Origin: an uncultured Prevotella sp. | GTDB lineage: Bacteria > Bacteroidota > Bacteroidia > Bacteroidales > Bacteroidaceae | Length of the DNA stretch: 64,000 bases | Assembly: GCA_937922435.1 (NCBI GenBank) | Contig: CAKZVT010000029.1 | Coordinates: 62,001 to 126,000 of the forward strand | Reading direction: 5' to 3' | Shown here: piece by piece, positions 1-8,247 of the stretch | Layout of the letters: the number at the start of each line of letters is the position of its first letter | Position numbering within the stretch: the stretch's first letter is position 1 | Program-made: the position numbers and the translations under genes | Notes under the pieces: model-generated | What the model saw: only the letters and a program-made list of their open reading frames with translations | Database searches by the model: none | Told to the model about the DNA's origin: nothing

Positions 1-665
1 TAGTAGCCCTCAGCGTCGGTCTTGCCGCCCTCAACATCGGCCTCCGGCTTGAAGCCGAGACACAGCTGGGCGTCCTCCTCGTTGCCTATGCACACGTCGA
101 CATACTTCATCAAAGGCTTCATTATGCTCTGCGCCTTCTCCGAAGTCCACAGCTTCTTGCGGAAGTTCAAGTCTACGCTTACCGTCACGCCGTGGCGCTT
201 TGCAGCCTCGCAGGCCAAGCGTGTCAGTTCTGCCGCCTTGTCGCTTATGGCAGGGGTGATGCCGCTCCAGTGGAACCACTGCGCACCCTCCATGATTGCG
301 TCAAAGTCGAAGTCTGACGGGTCTGCCTCGGATATGGCGCTGTGGGCGCGGTCGTAAATCACCTTCGACGGACGCATACAAGCCCCGCTCTCAAGGTAGT
401 ATATGCCCACACGGTCGCCACCGCGTGCAATATAGCGCGTATCAACGCCGTAGCGGCGCAGCGCGTTCACAGCACACTGGCCGATTTCGTGCTTGGGCAA
501 CTTGGTTACAAAATAAGCCTCATGGCCATAGTTGGCCAGGCTCACAGCCACGTTGGCCTCGCCGCCGCCGTAAACCACGTCGAACACGTCGCTCTGTACA
601 AACCTCTTCTGTCCAGGGGAGGAAAGGCGAAGCATTATTTCGCCCAATGTTACTACTTTTGCCAT
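1..665 (-). CDS. kdgK: 2-dehydro-3-deoxygluconokinase (PfkB family), truncated by window edge
   Basis: The product begins MAKVVTLGEIMLRLS and shows the PfkB/ribokinase N-terminal motif GGGEANVAVSLANYG at about residues 33-47, which binds the sugar. Later blocks include RGGDRVGIYYLE and DLNFRKKLW, typical of 2-keto-3-deoxygluconate kinases, which phosphorylate KDG to KDPG in uronate breakdown. About 221 codons are visible; the C-terminal half with the GAGD catalytic motif lies beyond base 1. The start is the ATG whose complement is at 663-665. A clear promoter lies upstream (728-758). Family assignment is firm. The exact sugar (KDG rather than fructose) is inferred from overall resemblance. 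Confidence 0.85.
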   Translation of the reverse strand, partial: MAKVVTLGEIMLRLSSPGQKRFVQSDVFDVVYGGGEANVAVSLANYGHEAYFVTKLPKHEIGQCAVNALRRYGVDTRYIARGGDRVGIYYLESGACMRPSKVIYDRAHSAISEADPSDFDFDAIMEGAQWFHWSGITPAISDKAAELTRLACEAAKRHGVTVSVDLNFRKKLWTSEKAQSIMKPLMKYVDVCIGNEEDAQLCLGFKPEADVEGGKTDAEGY

Positions 666-727
666 CTTTCTTAAGTCTTTTAGGTTTTTTGAATGTTAAT
701 AGATTCGTCAATTTGTTTTTTGGTCTA

Positions 728-758
728 CAAAGTTAGCACAAAATCCGACACGGGCAAA
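728..758 (-). promoter_or_regulatory. Bacteroidetes-type promoter of kdgK
   Basis: On the minus strand TTTG (complement of 755-758) is followed after 19 bp by TAACTTTG (complement of 728-735), matching the TTTG/TAnnTTTG consensus. It sits about 65 bp before the kdgK start. Confidence 0.7.
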
Positions 759-803
759 CAAAAGAAGAGAAAATCACACCTTTTTTATATATACAAACAG
801 ATG

Positions 804-907
804 AAAGAATTAAAAATTAAGAGTTAAGAATTAAGAAAATCACCTTTATTGTAATATTCAAGACGTATTTTCTTAACTCTTAATTCTTAACTTTTAATTC
901 TTAACTC
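804..907. repeat. Word-repeat hairpin (TTAAGAG/CTCTTAA words)
   Basis: The left arm (about 808-840) is built from imperfect TTAAGAGTTAAGAATT words. The right arm (867-907) holds the complementary CTTAACTCTTAATTC words. It lies just after the copA stop and may act as its 3' hairpin. It belongs to a class seen at many gene boundaries here, each with its own word. Confidence 0.7.
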
Positions 908-911
908 TTTA

Positions 912-2810
912 TTATTTCCAGTACAGCCTCAGGCTGTTCGTCACCACACTGACGCTCGAAAAGGCCATCAGCGCGCTCGCCAGCATGGGCGAAATCTGCC
1001 AATCGAGGCCGAATGCGCAAGGCAGTCCGGCAGCCAGCGGTATGCAGACTACGTTGTATATGAACGCCCAAAAGAGGTTTTGCCTGACCATCCCCACCGT
1101 AGCGCGCGACAACTTGACCGCGTCGGGCAACCTGCGGAGGTCTGTCCCCATGAGAGTTACCTGCGCTACGTCCATCGCCACGTCGGTGCCTTTGCCCATT
1201 GCGATGCTCACATCGGCCACAGCCAAAGCCTGCGTGTCGTTTATTCCGTCGCCAACCATTGCTACATGGCGGCCTTCCGACTGCAGTCGGCGCACCATGT
1301 CCTCCTTGTCCTGCGGCATTACCTTGCTCCTGTAATGCCTTATGCCGGCCTTCTCCGCCCAGTATCGGGCAGCCTCGTCCTTGTCGCCGCTCATCATGTA
1401 CACCTCAACCCCTTCCTCCTGCAAAGCCTGCATGGCCTCGCGCGCGTATGGTTTCAGCGTCTCGCGCTCCTCTAACGACAGCGAGTCGGCCTTTGTGAAG
1501 TCAACGTCCTTGTTGGGAATGGTCAGCGTTCCTGTCTTGTCTATGACGAGCGCGTCCACGCGGCACATCTCTTCAAGAGCCGTAGCGTCCTTGATTAGTA
1601 TGTTGTTCTTTGCCGCACGGCCTATGCCCACCATCAGGGCGGTAGGCGTTGCAAGGCCGAGGGCGCACGGACAGGCGATTACCAGCACCGACACTGCCGA
1701 CATCACGGCGCGTGGCAGCTGCTCCGCACCGCCTATGGCGTACCACAACACGAACGTAAGCAGCGACAGGCCGAGCACCACAGGCACAAACACGAGGGCT
1801 ATTTTGTCAACCACACGCTGCACGGGGGCTTTGCTCCCCTGCGCCTCCTGCACGGTCTTTATCATGCGTGCGAGCATCGTGCCCGCGCCCACCTCTACCG
1901 CGCGGAAGCGCAGCGTGCCGCTTTTCACGATTGTACCGGCGAACACCTTGCCGCCGGCCGACTTCCTTACGGGCACAGGCTCGCCCGTGAGCATGCTCTC
2001 GTCTATGTACGCCTCGCCGTCCGTAGCCGTGCCGTCAACGGGCACTTTGTCGCCCGGGCGCACCTCGATTACGTCGCCTTTCACTATGGCCGATATGGGC
2101 ACGTCAGCCGTACCCTCGCCGCCCACCAGACGTGCCGTCTTCGGCTGCAAGCCCATCAGCGAGCGTATGGCCGCCGCCGTGCCGTGCTTGGCGCGCTCCT
2201 CGAGCACCCGTCCCGTAAGCACGAACGTTATAATCATCACCGAAGCGTCGTAATACGTATGGTTGTCAAGACCGCGCGAAGCCCAGAAGCCGTCGCCCCA
2301 AAACGTGTTGAACACGCTGAACGCGAACGACACCGCCGTGCTCATGGCCACCAGCGTGTCCATGTTGGCCGTGCCGTGCACCGTCTGCCTCCACGCGCTC
2401 GAATAGAAGCGGCGGCCGCAATAAACCAAATTCAGCGCGGCGAGCAGCAGCATCGTCTGGTTGGCCACATCGTCATTGCCTACTTTCAGCCAACCCATCG
2501 ATATGCACATCACGAGCGCCGCCAGCACCCACGATGCCGCAGCCTGCCTCTTCAGGCGGCTGAAGGCCGTGCGCTCGATGGCCTCCAACGATTCGCCTTC
2601 GTCTATAACAAGGTCGTAACCGGCCTTCTGTATCTCCTCCTTCATCACATCAAGCGATGTTTTCCGTGGGTCATACTCCACCAAGGCGGTGCGCGCGGCA
2701 AAGTTGACGCAGGCCTTCGCCACGCCGTCCATCCGTCCGAGCCGCCTCTCAACGTTGGCCGCGCACCCGGCGCAGGCCATGCCCGTTACGGCTATTGTCT
2801 TCTTTTCCAT
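912..2810 (-). CDS. copA: Copper-translocating P-type ATPase with a drastically shortened nucleotide-binding domain
   Basis: P1B-type ATPase that would export Cu(I) across the inner membrane. Visible in order: one heavy-metal-associated domain with C13-A-G-C16, membrane helices, actuator motif MLTGEPVP, the intramembrane metal site C380-P-C382, phosphorylation motif D424-KTGT, GDGIND at 520-525, and the Cu(I) signatures YN and FSSVSVV in the last two helices. At 632 aa it is about 100 residues short. Only 95 residues separate D424 from GDGIND, where relatives have roughly 200, and the missing part is nearly the whole ATP-binding N-domain including its HP motif. The reading frame is clean across the gap. 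Membrane and phosphorylation parts are intact, so copper specificity is well supported; how ATP is bound is unclear. Confidence 0.9.
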   Translation of the reverse strand: MEKKTIAVTGMACAGCAANVERRLGRMDGVAKACVNFAARTALVEYDPRKTSLDVMKEEIQKAGYDLVIDEGESLEAIERTAFSRLKRQAAASWVLAALVMCISMGWLKVGNDDVANQTMLLLAALNLVYCGRRFYSSAWRQTVHGTANMDTLVAMSTAVSFAFSVFNTFWGDGFWASRGLDNHTYYDASVMIITFVLTGRVLEERAKHGTAAAIRSLMGLQPKTARLVGGEGTADVPISAIVKGDVIEVRPGDKVPVDGTATDGEAYIDESMLTGEPVPVRKSAGGKVFAGTIVKSGTLRFRAVEVGAGTMLARMIKTVQEAQGSKAPVQRVVDKIALVFVPVVLGLSLLTFVLWYAIGGAEQLPRAVMSAVSVLVIACPCALGLATPTALMVGIGRAAKNNILIKDATALEEMCRVDALVIDKTGTLTIPNKDVDFTKADSLSLEERETLKPYAREAMQALQEEGVEVYMMSGDKDEAARYWAEKAGIRHYRSKVMPQDKEDMVRRLQSEGRHVAMVGDGINDTQALAVADVSIAMGKGTDVAMDVAQVTLMGTDLRRLPDAVKLSRATVGMVRQNLFWAFIYNVVCIPLAAGLPCAFGLDWQISPMLASALMAFSSVSVVTNSLRLYWK

Positions 2811-2843
2811 AATCCTTAAACGTTTACCTTAATATTATAACAA

Positions 2844-2884
2844 CCGCCACAGGCGCACCGTCACATGGCCTGCGCCTGTGGCGG
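2844..2884 (-). promoter_or_regulatory. Strong hairpin in the copA 5' leader
   Basis: CCGCCACAGGCGCA (2844-2857) is perfectly complementary to 2871-2884, a 14-bp GC-rich stem with a 13-nt loop. It lies between the copA promoter and start codon, so it would form in the copA leader RNA. No long U tract follows, so it is not a plain terminator. Confidence 0.6.
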
Positions 2885-2905
2885 CGCACTCCTGCAAAAG
2901 TATTG

Positions 2906-2937
2906 CAAAGGTAATGCAACCTGGTTGCAATGCCAAA
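2906..2937 (-). promoter_or_regulatory. copA promoter with a palindrome in the spacer
   Basis: Minus-strand TTTG (2934-2937) and TACCTTTG (2906-2913) are separated by exactly 20 bp. The spacer holds a 15-bp palindrome TGCAACCTGGTTGCA (2915-2929), well placed for a regulator binding between the two promoter elements. Confidence 0.65.
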
Positions 2938-3000
2938 CAAACTGACGGAAATGCGATAAATTGTAAGCCGTGAAATATCTTCTTGGCAATCAGCACATTA

Positions 3001-3100
3001 CGCGCAGCCTTGCAAAAAGCCGTGTTTCGCCTTGCAAAAGGCGGCATTTGAGGCTGTAAAAGGCGGCCTTTCGCAGTGTGAAATGCCTTCTTTTGCAAGT
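3001..3100. repeat. AAAGGC/GCCTTT array 1
   Basis: Four to five degenerate ~22-nt units with cores such as CAAAAGGCGG and CGGCCTTTCGC. It lies in the 375-bp gap between copA and the OmpA-locus promoter, which otherwise holds no gene. Confidence 0.6.
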
Positions 3101-3185
3101 CAAGCGGCGTATGGCGCGTTTCCGGGAAAACACGTATCAGACTGTAAGCATTGTGCGGCATTATGTTAATAAACCGTAACAAGTT

Positions 3186-3216
3186 TTTGTGTTTGTAGTT
3201 TTTTTGCTTATATTTG
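3186..3216 (+). promoter_or_regulatory. Promoter of the OmpA/fimbrillin-like locus
   Basis: TTTG (3186-3189), 19 bp, TATATTTG (3209-3216): a perfect Bacteroidetes promoter. The predicted transcript starts near 3223, about 330 bases before the first usable in-frame start of the OmpA-like gene. Confidence 0.75.
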
Positions 3217-3370
3217 CCGCTGAAACACAACCCGACGTACCATGTACACACGCACACAAGACAACGCACGAAGCTGCGCACCGCGGCCTGCCGCCACGCC
3301 GGCGGCCATGCTCCGCCTTGCAAGAAGCGCATTTCCGCGCTGTGGCGCGTTGACGCACGCTTCCCGTTTT

Positions 3371-3380
3371 ACCCCCCCCA
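3371..3380. other. Poly-C tract (C8) in the leader of the OmpA-like gene
   Basis: Eight consecutive C residues at 3372-3379. An ATG-initiated frame (ATG at 3242 and 3308) runs into the tract and stops at 3391-3393. With one C fewer it would read into the OmpA-like frame. Confidence 0.5.
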
Positions 3381-3557
3381 CAAGTAGGATTTAAGCCATT
3401 ACAGAGGCTTTTACGCACGCCTGCGGCGGCGTTTCCGCGCCGCGGCCACAAGTTCAAAACCACCTTCCTTGTCTTATTCGCAGCCGCCTGCACCTCCGTT
3501 ACTGCGGAGGCCGCCACGCATGCGCCCTCCGACACCGCCGCCGTCCGCGGCTGGTAC

Positions 3558-4667
3558 TTGGGCGCGGAGGGCGGCGTGCCCTTCGCCGTAAGCACCTTCT
3601 CGTCGTTCGCCGACGGCAGGACGTACGCCGGTTGGCAGGCCGGCGTGTTCGCAGGCTACGCCTTCAGCCGCACAGTCTCGCTGGAGGCGCAGGCCGCGTG
3701 GAGCCGTCCCGGCCTCGGGGCGAGGGAGTGCTGCACGGAGAGCGGCTACTGGCTCGGCTCCGACGGGCGGCGTTACTACGCCCCCGTAAGCGGCATGCAG
3801 GGGTGGGACTACCGCTCGCTGAAGAGCCGCGTCACGGTGCAAAGCTACGGCCTCCAGCTCAACGCGGACGTGCTGCCGTGGCTCGGGGCAAGCCCCCGGA
3901 GCCGCTGGAAGCTGGAAATATCGCCGCGCCTTGCCGCCGTCGGCACGAAGGCCAGGCTCTATGAACGGTCGACCGGCAGGCAGGCCAAGAGCCTTCCGAC
4001 GCGCTGGCGCATGGGCGCAGGCTTCCGCCTGCAAGGCTCCTGCGCCGTGGCGGACCGCCTGCGGCTGGGCGCGTACACCGGCATGACGTTCCTCACGGGC
4101 GGCGGACTGGACGGCATGCCGCGCCACGCGCACTCCTCCAACTACCTTTGGGAGAGCGGCGTGCGCCTGTCTTTCCACTTCGGAAAGGCCAAGCCGAAGG
4201 CCGCCGCGCCATCTTACACTCCGCCAATCGCCCCGGTACAGCCCGAGCCAAAGCCCGAACCAAAGGCGAAAAAGCCCGTCCCCACGGTGACAGGGCAGCC
4301 CAAGCCCGAACCTGCAAAGCCCGAGGCGGAGCAAAAGAAAGCATCATTCCCCACGATATACTTCGACTTCAACGCGTCTGTGGTGCGCCCTTCGGAGCGC
4401 GGCAAGGCACAGGCCATAGCACGCATTATGGCCTCCGACCCCACCGTGCGCGTCCGCCTGACAGGCTGGTGCGACCGTAAGGGCACGGCGGCGGTGAACC
4501 AGCGCGTGTCGCTGCGCCGCGCCGAGACAGTGAAACGCCTGCTCGTGAGCCTCGGCATTGACGCCAGGCGCATCGACACGGACGGCAAGGGGATTGACTA
4601 CGGACAGCCCGACGCGGCCAAGGCGCGCCGCGTCGAGACGGTAAACATAGAGGAGGTACAGCCATGA
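3558..4667 (+). CDS. OmpA-family outer membrane protein with N-terminal beta-barrel; start unclear
   Basis: The N-terminal ~220 residues look like a small beta-barrel (alternating aromatic strands such as GWQAGVFAGYAF). A Pro/Lys-rich linker follows (about 215-265), then a C-terminal OmpA peptidoglycan-binding domain (TIYFDFNASVVRPSERG and RVSLRRAETVKRLL). The listed start is the first conventional in-frame codon, a TTG. The frame continues open upstream and encodes a convincing signal peptide, HKFKTTFLVLFAAACTSVTA, from about 3447, but without ATG, GTG or TTG. The true start is therefore missing, non-standard, or reached by a frameshift at the C8 tract. The downstream gene overlaps by 4 bp, so they are co-transcribed. 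The gene order resembles Bacteroidales fimbrial loci. Confidence 0.75.
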   Translation: MGAEGGVPFAVSTFSSFADGRTYAGWQAGVFAGYAFSRTVSLEAQAAWSRPGLGARECCTESGYWLGSDGRRYYAPVSGMQGWDYRSLKSRVTVQSYGLQLNADVLPWLGASPRSRWKLEISPRLAAVGTKARLYERSTGRQAKSLPTRWRMGAGFRLQGSCAVADRLRLGAYTGMTFLTGGGLDGMPRHAHSSNYLWESGVRLSFHFGKAKPKAAAPSYTPPIAPVQPEPKPEPKAKKPVPTVTGQPKPEPAKPEAEQKKASFPTIYFDFNASVVRPSERGKAQAIARIMASDPTVRVRLTGWCDRKGTAAVNQRVSLRRAETVKRLLVSLGIDARRIDTDGKGIDYGQPDAAKARRVETVNIEEVQP

Positions 4668-5893
4668 GAAACGCAACAATCCATACAATACACCTGCTGG
4701 CTGCACTCGTATTGTGCCTCGCCATGCCCTCATGCACGGACGAACCGCACGTGGGAGGGCAGGGAATATCCGTCGCGCTCGACTTGTCGGCGTGCCCGGA
4801 GGCGGCGATAAGCGGAGTGACGATAAGCATAACGGCGGACGACGGGTCGTATAGTACGGGCCGGACGTTCACCGACATGAAGGCCCTGGCCGCCACGCTG
4901 TTCCGCGTTCCGCCGGGATGCTACACCGTCACGGCCTCCACCCCAAGCGGCATCGGCGGCAAGGCTCGCACCTGCGTGGACGCGGGCGACGTGCGCAGGG
5001 TGACAATCCGCATGGCCGAGGGCGGCGCGGAGCAGCCGACATTGCGGCTCACGGTGACGCTGCCCGGCACGGACATGCCGCCGTATGACGGCAAGACGCG
5101 CTCCGGCGAAGGGCTATACACGCGGCGCGTCGTGGCCGACGTGCTCACAACGGACGGCGGCCTGCGCGTCATGAGGCGCGAAACCGTGACGGACGCAGCC
5201 TCCGGCGGCACGGCCACAATAGAGCTGCCGCTCGACGAAGGCACGTACGACGTCCGCCTGTGGAGCGACTACGCCGACGCGGACAACGGCCTGCCGCCGT
5301 TCTACGACGCGGCGGACCTGCAACAGGTGACCGTCAACACCCCGGCATACACCGCCTGCACAGACTACAAGGACGCGGCATACGCATGCGTCGAGGGCGT
5401 TGCCGTCAGCGGCGGCACAACCGAAAAGGCCGTCACGCTGGAGCGTCCGCTGGCGAAATACCGCATCGTCACGAAGGACATCGACCGCTACAAGGAGCTT
5501 GAAGGCGTGCCCCCGCTGGAAGAACTGACGGTAAGCGTAAGCTACGAAGGCTACTACCCCTCGTCGTTCAACGTGGCGACGGGCAAGCCCAACGACGCCG
5601 TGGAGGGCGTGGGCTACGCCAATACGCCCGTGTGGCAGGCCGGCGCGGAGGGCTACGCGGAGCTTGCAAGCGACTGGGTACTGGTGAACGGCGCGGAAAG
5701 TTCGGTGCGCCTGACAATTACCATAACTTCCGATGACGGCACGGTGGTGAGCCGCACGGAGGGCGTGAGCGTGCCCTACCGCCGCGGACGGCTGACGACG
5801 GTCAGCGGCAACTTCCTCACCTCGGGCTACGGAGGCGGCGGAGTGGACATCGACACAGGCTGGGGCGACGACACGTTCGAGGTGGAGTTCTGA
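4664..5893 (+). CDS. DUF6562/FimB-Mfa2-like surface lipoprotein
   Basis: 409 aa with a lipoprotein signal peptide ending in MPSC (Cys about residue 24). The second half has blocks typical of DUF6562 proteins: LAKYRIVTKDID, SYEGYYPSSFNVATGKPND, DWVLVNG and TVSGNFLTSGYGGGGVDID. The first half has a GCYTVTASTP beta-sandwich strand as in fimbrial anchor lipoproteins. ATGA overlap with the OmpA-like gene indicates translational coupling. It probably sits in the outer membrane and may anchor or accompany the protein encoded at 6287. DUF6562 assignment is from remembered motifs; its role is inferred. Confidence 0.75.
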   Translation: MRNATIHTIHLLAALVLCLAMPSCTDEPHVGGQGISVALDLSACPEAAISGVTISITADDGSYSTGRTFTDMKALAATLFRVPPGCYTVTASTPSGIGGKARTCVDAGDVRRVTIRMAEGGAEQPTLRLTVTLPGTDMPPYDGKTRSGEGLYTRRVVADVLTTDGGLRVMRRETVTDAASGGTATIELPLDEGTYDVRLWSDYADADNGLPPFYDAADLQQVTVNTPAYTACTDYKDAAYACVEGVAVSGGTTEKAVTLERPLAKYRIVTKDIDRYKELEGVPPLEELTVSVSYEGYYPSSFNVATGKPNDAVEGVGYANTPVWQAGAEGYAELASDWVLVNGAESSVRLTITITSDDGTVVSRTEGVSVPYRRGRLTTVSGNFLTSGYGGGGVDIDTGWGDDTFEVEF

Positions 5894-5929
5894 GTCTTGA
5901 GGAGTAAAGGAGCAAGGAGAGGAGGAGTA
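5893..5929. repeat. Single-arm word repeat (GGAGTAA words)
   Basis: Purine-rich stretch of imperfect GGAGTAA/GGAGAGG words right after the DUF6562 stop. It matches the left arms of the hairpins at 13538 and 18583 but lacks a complementary right arm. Confidence 0.5.
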
Positions 5930-6046
5930 AGAAAGAATGCCTTGCCAGCCTCCTGCGGCACGGGCGCATACGGCCCATAAGGCCAATCAGGCCCATACGT
6001 CCCATGAAAAGCAGCCTCCGCGTAACTGCCTGACAGTCAGCGTCTC

Positions 6047-6135
6047 CGCAAAAGGCCGTGTTTTACCTCCTGAAAGGCGGCCTTTTACAGGCTGAAAGAC
6101 CACCTTTTGGAAAGCGAAAGACGGCAAATGAGAAG
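6047..6135. repeat. AAAGGC/GCCTTT array 2
   Basis: About four units (AAAAGGCCGTG, AAAGGCGGCCTTTTAC, AAAGACCACCTTTTGG, AAAGACGG) between the DUF6562 gene and the LRR lipoprotein. Nothing else is seen in this 393-bp gap except the G-rich hairpin at 6237. Confidence 0.6.
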
Positions 6136-6236
6136 GCCGGTGCAGACAAGCGTATGAATGAACAACGGAAAACAGGAAAACAACCTATAACCAATAGAGT
6201 ATAAAGACAATAAAAAAACAATGTACAACGCACATC

Positions 6237-6275
6237 AAGCCCCCTCCCTTCGGGAGGGCTGGGGTGGGTGTTTAA
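6237..6275 (+). repeat. TTCG hairpin / G-rich repeat, copy a
   Basis: CCCTCCCTTCGGGAGGG forms a stem with a TTCG loop, followed by CTGGGGTGGG. The G side has four G-runs separated by 1-2 bases. It ends 12 bp before the LRR lipoprotein ATG. Confidence 0.75.
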
Positions 6276-6286
6276 TTATCAAACTT

Positions 6287-8035
6287 ATGAGACAGAAACG
6301 ACTATTCCTGATGCTGGGCATGGCAGCCATGCTGGCATCGTGCGGCCAGGACGAGCTTGGCGGCACACGGACAGACGGCGCGGTGACAATCACCGCCACG
6401 GTAGACAACGGCATGGGCACGCGCGCCTCGACCTACGCCACGGACGACGTGGCCGTCGACCAGTGCCTGCTGGAAGTATATGACGCCGCCGGCAGCACCC
6501 TAGTGGCGCAGGCCGAAGGCGTGCAGGGAGCGCAGGAGGGAACGTTCACCTTCACCGTGGGCGGCCTCGACCCCGAAACGGAGTACGACTTCCTCTTCTG
6601 GGCTGACAACAAGGCAGCTGCGGCTTACGCCGGAAACCTGAAAGAAAGGAAGCTGAACCCAACGGCAGACCTATCCAAGGCTCTCGCCTTCCAAGGCAAA
6701 ATAGAAGGCGCGACGGCTGACGAGGCCACATCGGTGACGCTGACGCACGCCGTGGCAAAGGTTACGCTAAAGACCACCGGGGCGCTTGCCGCAGGCGACA
6801 AGGTGACCCTCTCGATGGCAGGCGTTGCCGACACGTGGGACGTTCTCGGCGGAACGGCGGCAGGCGAAGCCACGGCAGAGTACGCCTATACACTGGCCTC
6901 GGCCATAGCCCAGGCGCAGGACGCGGCCGAAGTGACGACCTTCTACGTGCCCGCCCCCGTACTGGGAAGCACCAGCGACATGACAGTCGGTTACGCCTCG
7001 GCTGACGGCGCAAAGACTGGAAGCGCCTCCGTGACGAACGTTCCGCTGAAAGCCAACTACCGCACGGTGCTCAAGGGCGACGTGGCGGCGCTGTACGAGG
7101 GCGCGACGGCCAGCATTACGGCGCAGCTGAACAGCCAATGGAGCGACCCCGACAGCGAGGTTGAGTTTCCACAGACCAACATAATAGAGACCACGGGAGT
7201 AGGACAAATCACGTCGGAAGCGGTAAAGAACGCAGCGGCAATAGGCAACGGGACGGTTATAATAAAAGGTCCGTTCAGCGAAAAAGACCTGCAAGCCATA
7301 GCCGCCTGCGAGGGATTGGAAATCAACCTCGACCTTTCACAAGCTACACTCCAAAACGACGAGGGGCAAGCGATAACCGAATTCCCACGTACTTTATACG
7401 AAGGCAACTACACAGACAAGAGCAAAGCCATACTGACAGGCATCATCCTGCCAAGCGGCATAGAAAGTCTGGCAAAATCTTGTTTCCTTGGATGCAAAAG
7501 CCTTGCATCCGTAACGCTGCCCGAAGGGCTGAAGACGATAGGCGTAAGCGCTTTCCAATACACGGCGATAACATCAATCGATTTCCCCGAAAGCCTTACG
7601 ACAATCAACGGTTCAGCGTTTGCAGAGTCGAAGCTTGAAGGCGAACTGATTATACCCGAACACATTACGTTCCCGTCAGAGACCCGCAGTCCTTACGCAA
7701 CGACCGTGTCAGTATTCAGCACGACAAACTTAACGTCAGTAGTATGGAACTCGCCCAGCCCCATACAGAACAATACTTTCAGGAAAAACACGGCGTTAAA
7801 GACGGTCACAATAAACGGGAATTGCACCGGGATTGACAATAACGCATTCTATGGTTGCACCATTGACGAACTGACAATCAACACGGAAGCCCCGATAGAG
7901 TTCGGCCGCGACGAGGGCACTGGCTTCTATGAAGCCACTGTAAAGTCAATAAAAGTTCCAGCAGAACAGGTTGAAACCTACAAATCAGCAACAGGATGGA
8001 GCTATTATAAGGACATTATCACGGCGATAAATTAA
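6287..8035 (+). CDS. Surface lipoprotein: fimbrillin-like N-terminus fused to BspA-type leucine-rich repeats
   Basis: 582 aa from MRQKRLFLMLGMAAMLASC, a signal peptide with LASC lipobox (Cys19). Residues ~20-290 are a fimbrillin/DUF6562-like beta-sandwich region (VTLTHAVAKVTLKTTG, NVPLKANYRTVLKGD). From about residue 310 come BspA-like LRR_5 repeats (LTGIILPSGIESLAKSCFLGCKSL, SVTLPEGLKTIGVSAFQYT). It ends in VETYKSATGWSYYKDIITAIN, the usual cap of these repeats. An ATG at 6221 would force translation through the G-rich hairpin repeat, so 6287 is preferred. Likely surface-exposed, with adhesion or host/matrix binding as the family suggests. Confidence 0.85.
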   Translation: MRQKRLFLMLGMAAMLASCGQDELGGTRTDGAVTITATVDNGMGTRASTYATDDVAVDQCLLEVYDAAGSTLVAQAEGVQGAQEGTFTFTVGGLDPETEYDFLFWADNKAAAAYAGNLKERKLNPTADLSKALAFQGKIEGATADEATSVTLTHAVAKVTLKTTGALAAGDKVTLSMAGVADTWDVLGGTAAGEATAEYAYTLASAIAQAQDAAEVTTFYVPAPVLGSTSDMTVGYASADGAKTGSASVTNVPLKANYRTVLKGDVAALYEGATASITAQLNSQWSDPDSEVEFPQTNIIETTGVGQITSEAVKNAAAIGNGTVIIKGPFSEKDLQAIAACEGLEINLDLSQATLQNDEGQAITEFPRTLYEGNYTDKSKAILTGIILPSGIESLAKSCFLGCKSLASVTLPEGLKTIGVSAFQYTAITSIDFPESLTTINGSAFAESKLEGELIIPEHITFPSETRSPYATTVSVFSTTNLTSVVWNSPSPIQNNTFRKNTALKTVTINGNCTGIDNNAFYGCTIDELTINTEAPIEFGRDEGTGFYEATVKSIKVPAEQVETYKSATGWSYYKDIITAIN

Positions 8036-8078
8036 GCATTTGACTTATTATGACATAACGCATTGTATATCAATACGC

Positions 8079-8196
8079 CGTTCCGGCGTGATTTGCAATC
8101 CGCCGGTTCTTATTATAAGGATTTGTAATCCGATAAACAGTTCCTTATTTGTTGACAGCAAGGAGTGACGGTTTAAGCGGATTGCAAATCCTTATA
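8079..8196. repeat. 118-bp direct repeat, copy 1 (REP-like core)
   Basis: Identical to 8607-8724 except for two bases. It contains the dyads ATTTGCAATCCGCCGG and GGATTTGTAATCCG and ends with GGATTGCAAATCCTTAT. The 411 bp between copies hold the small membrane gene. Confidence 0.85.
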
Positions 8197-8247
8197 TTAA
8201 TGACTGTTGGATTGCAAATTCAACAGAACGGAAAAAGACTCTATCCT

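Noticed and set aside
3474..4334. Long minus-strand ORFs opposite the OmpA-like gene
   Set aside because: Shadow frames of a GC-rich gene; the + frame has barrel and OmpA domains and an overlapping operon partner.
6221..6286. Upstream ATG start for the LRR lipoprotein
   Set aside because: The added residues (including APSLREGWGG) are read from the G-rich hairpin repeat and would bury the signal peptide; the Met at 6287 begins a perfect lipoprotein signal.
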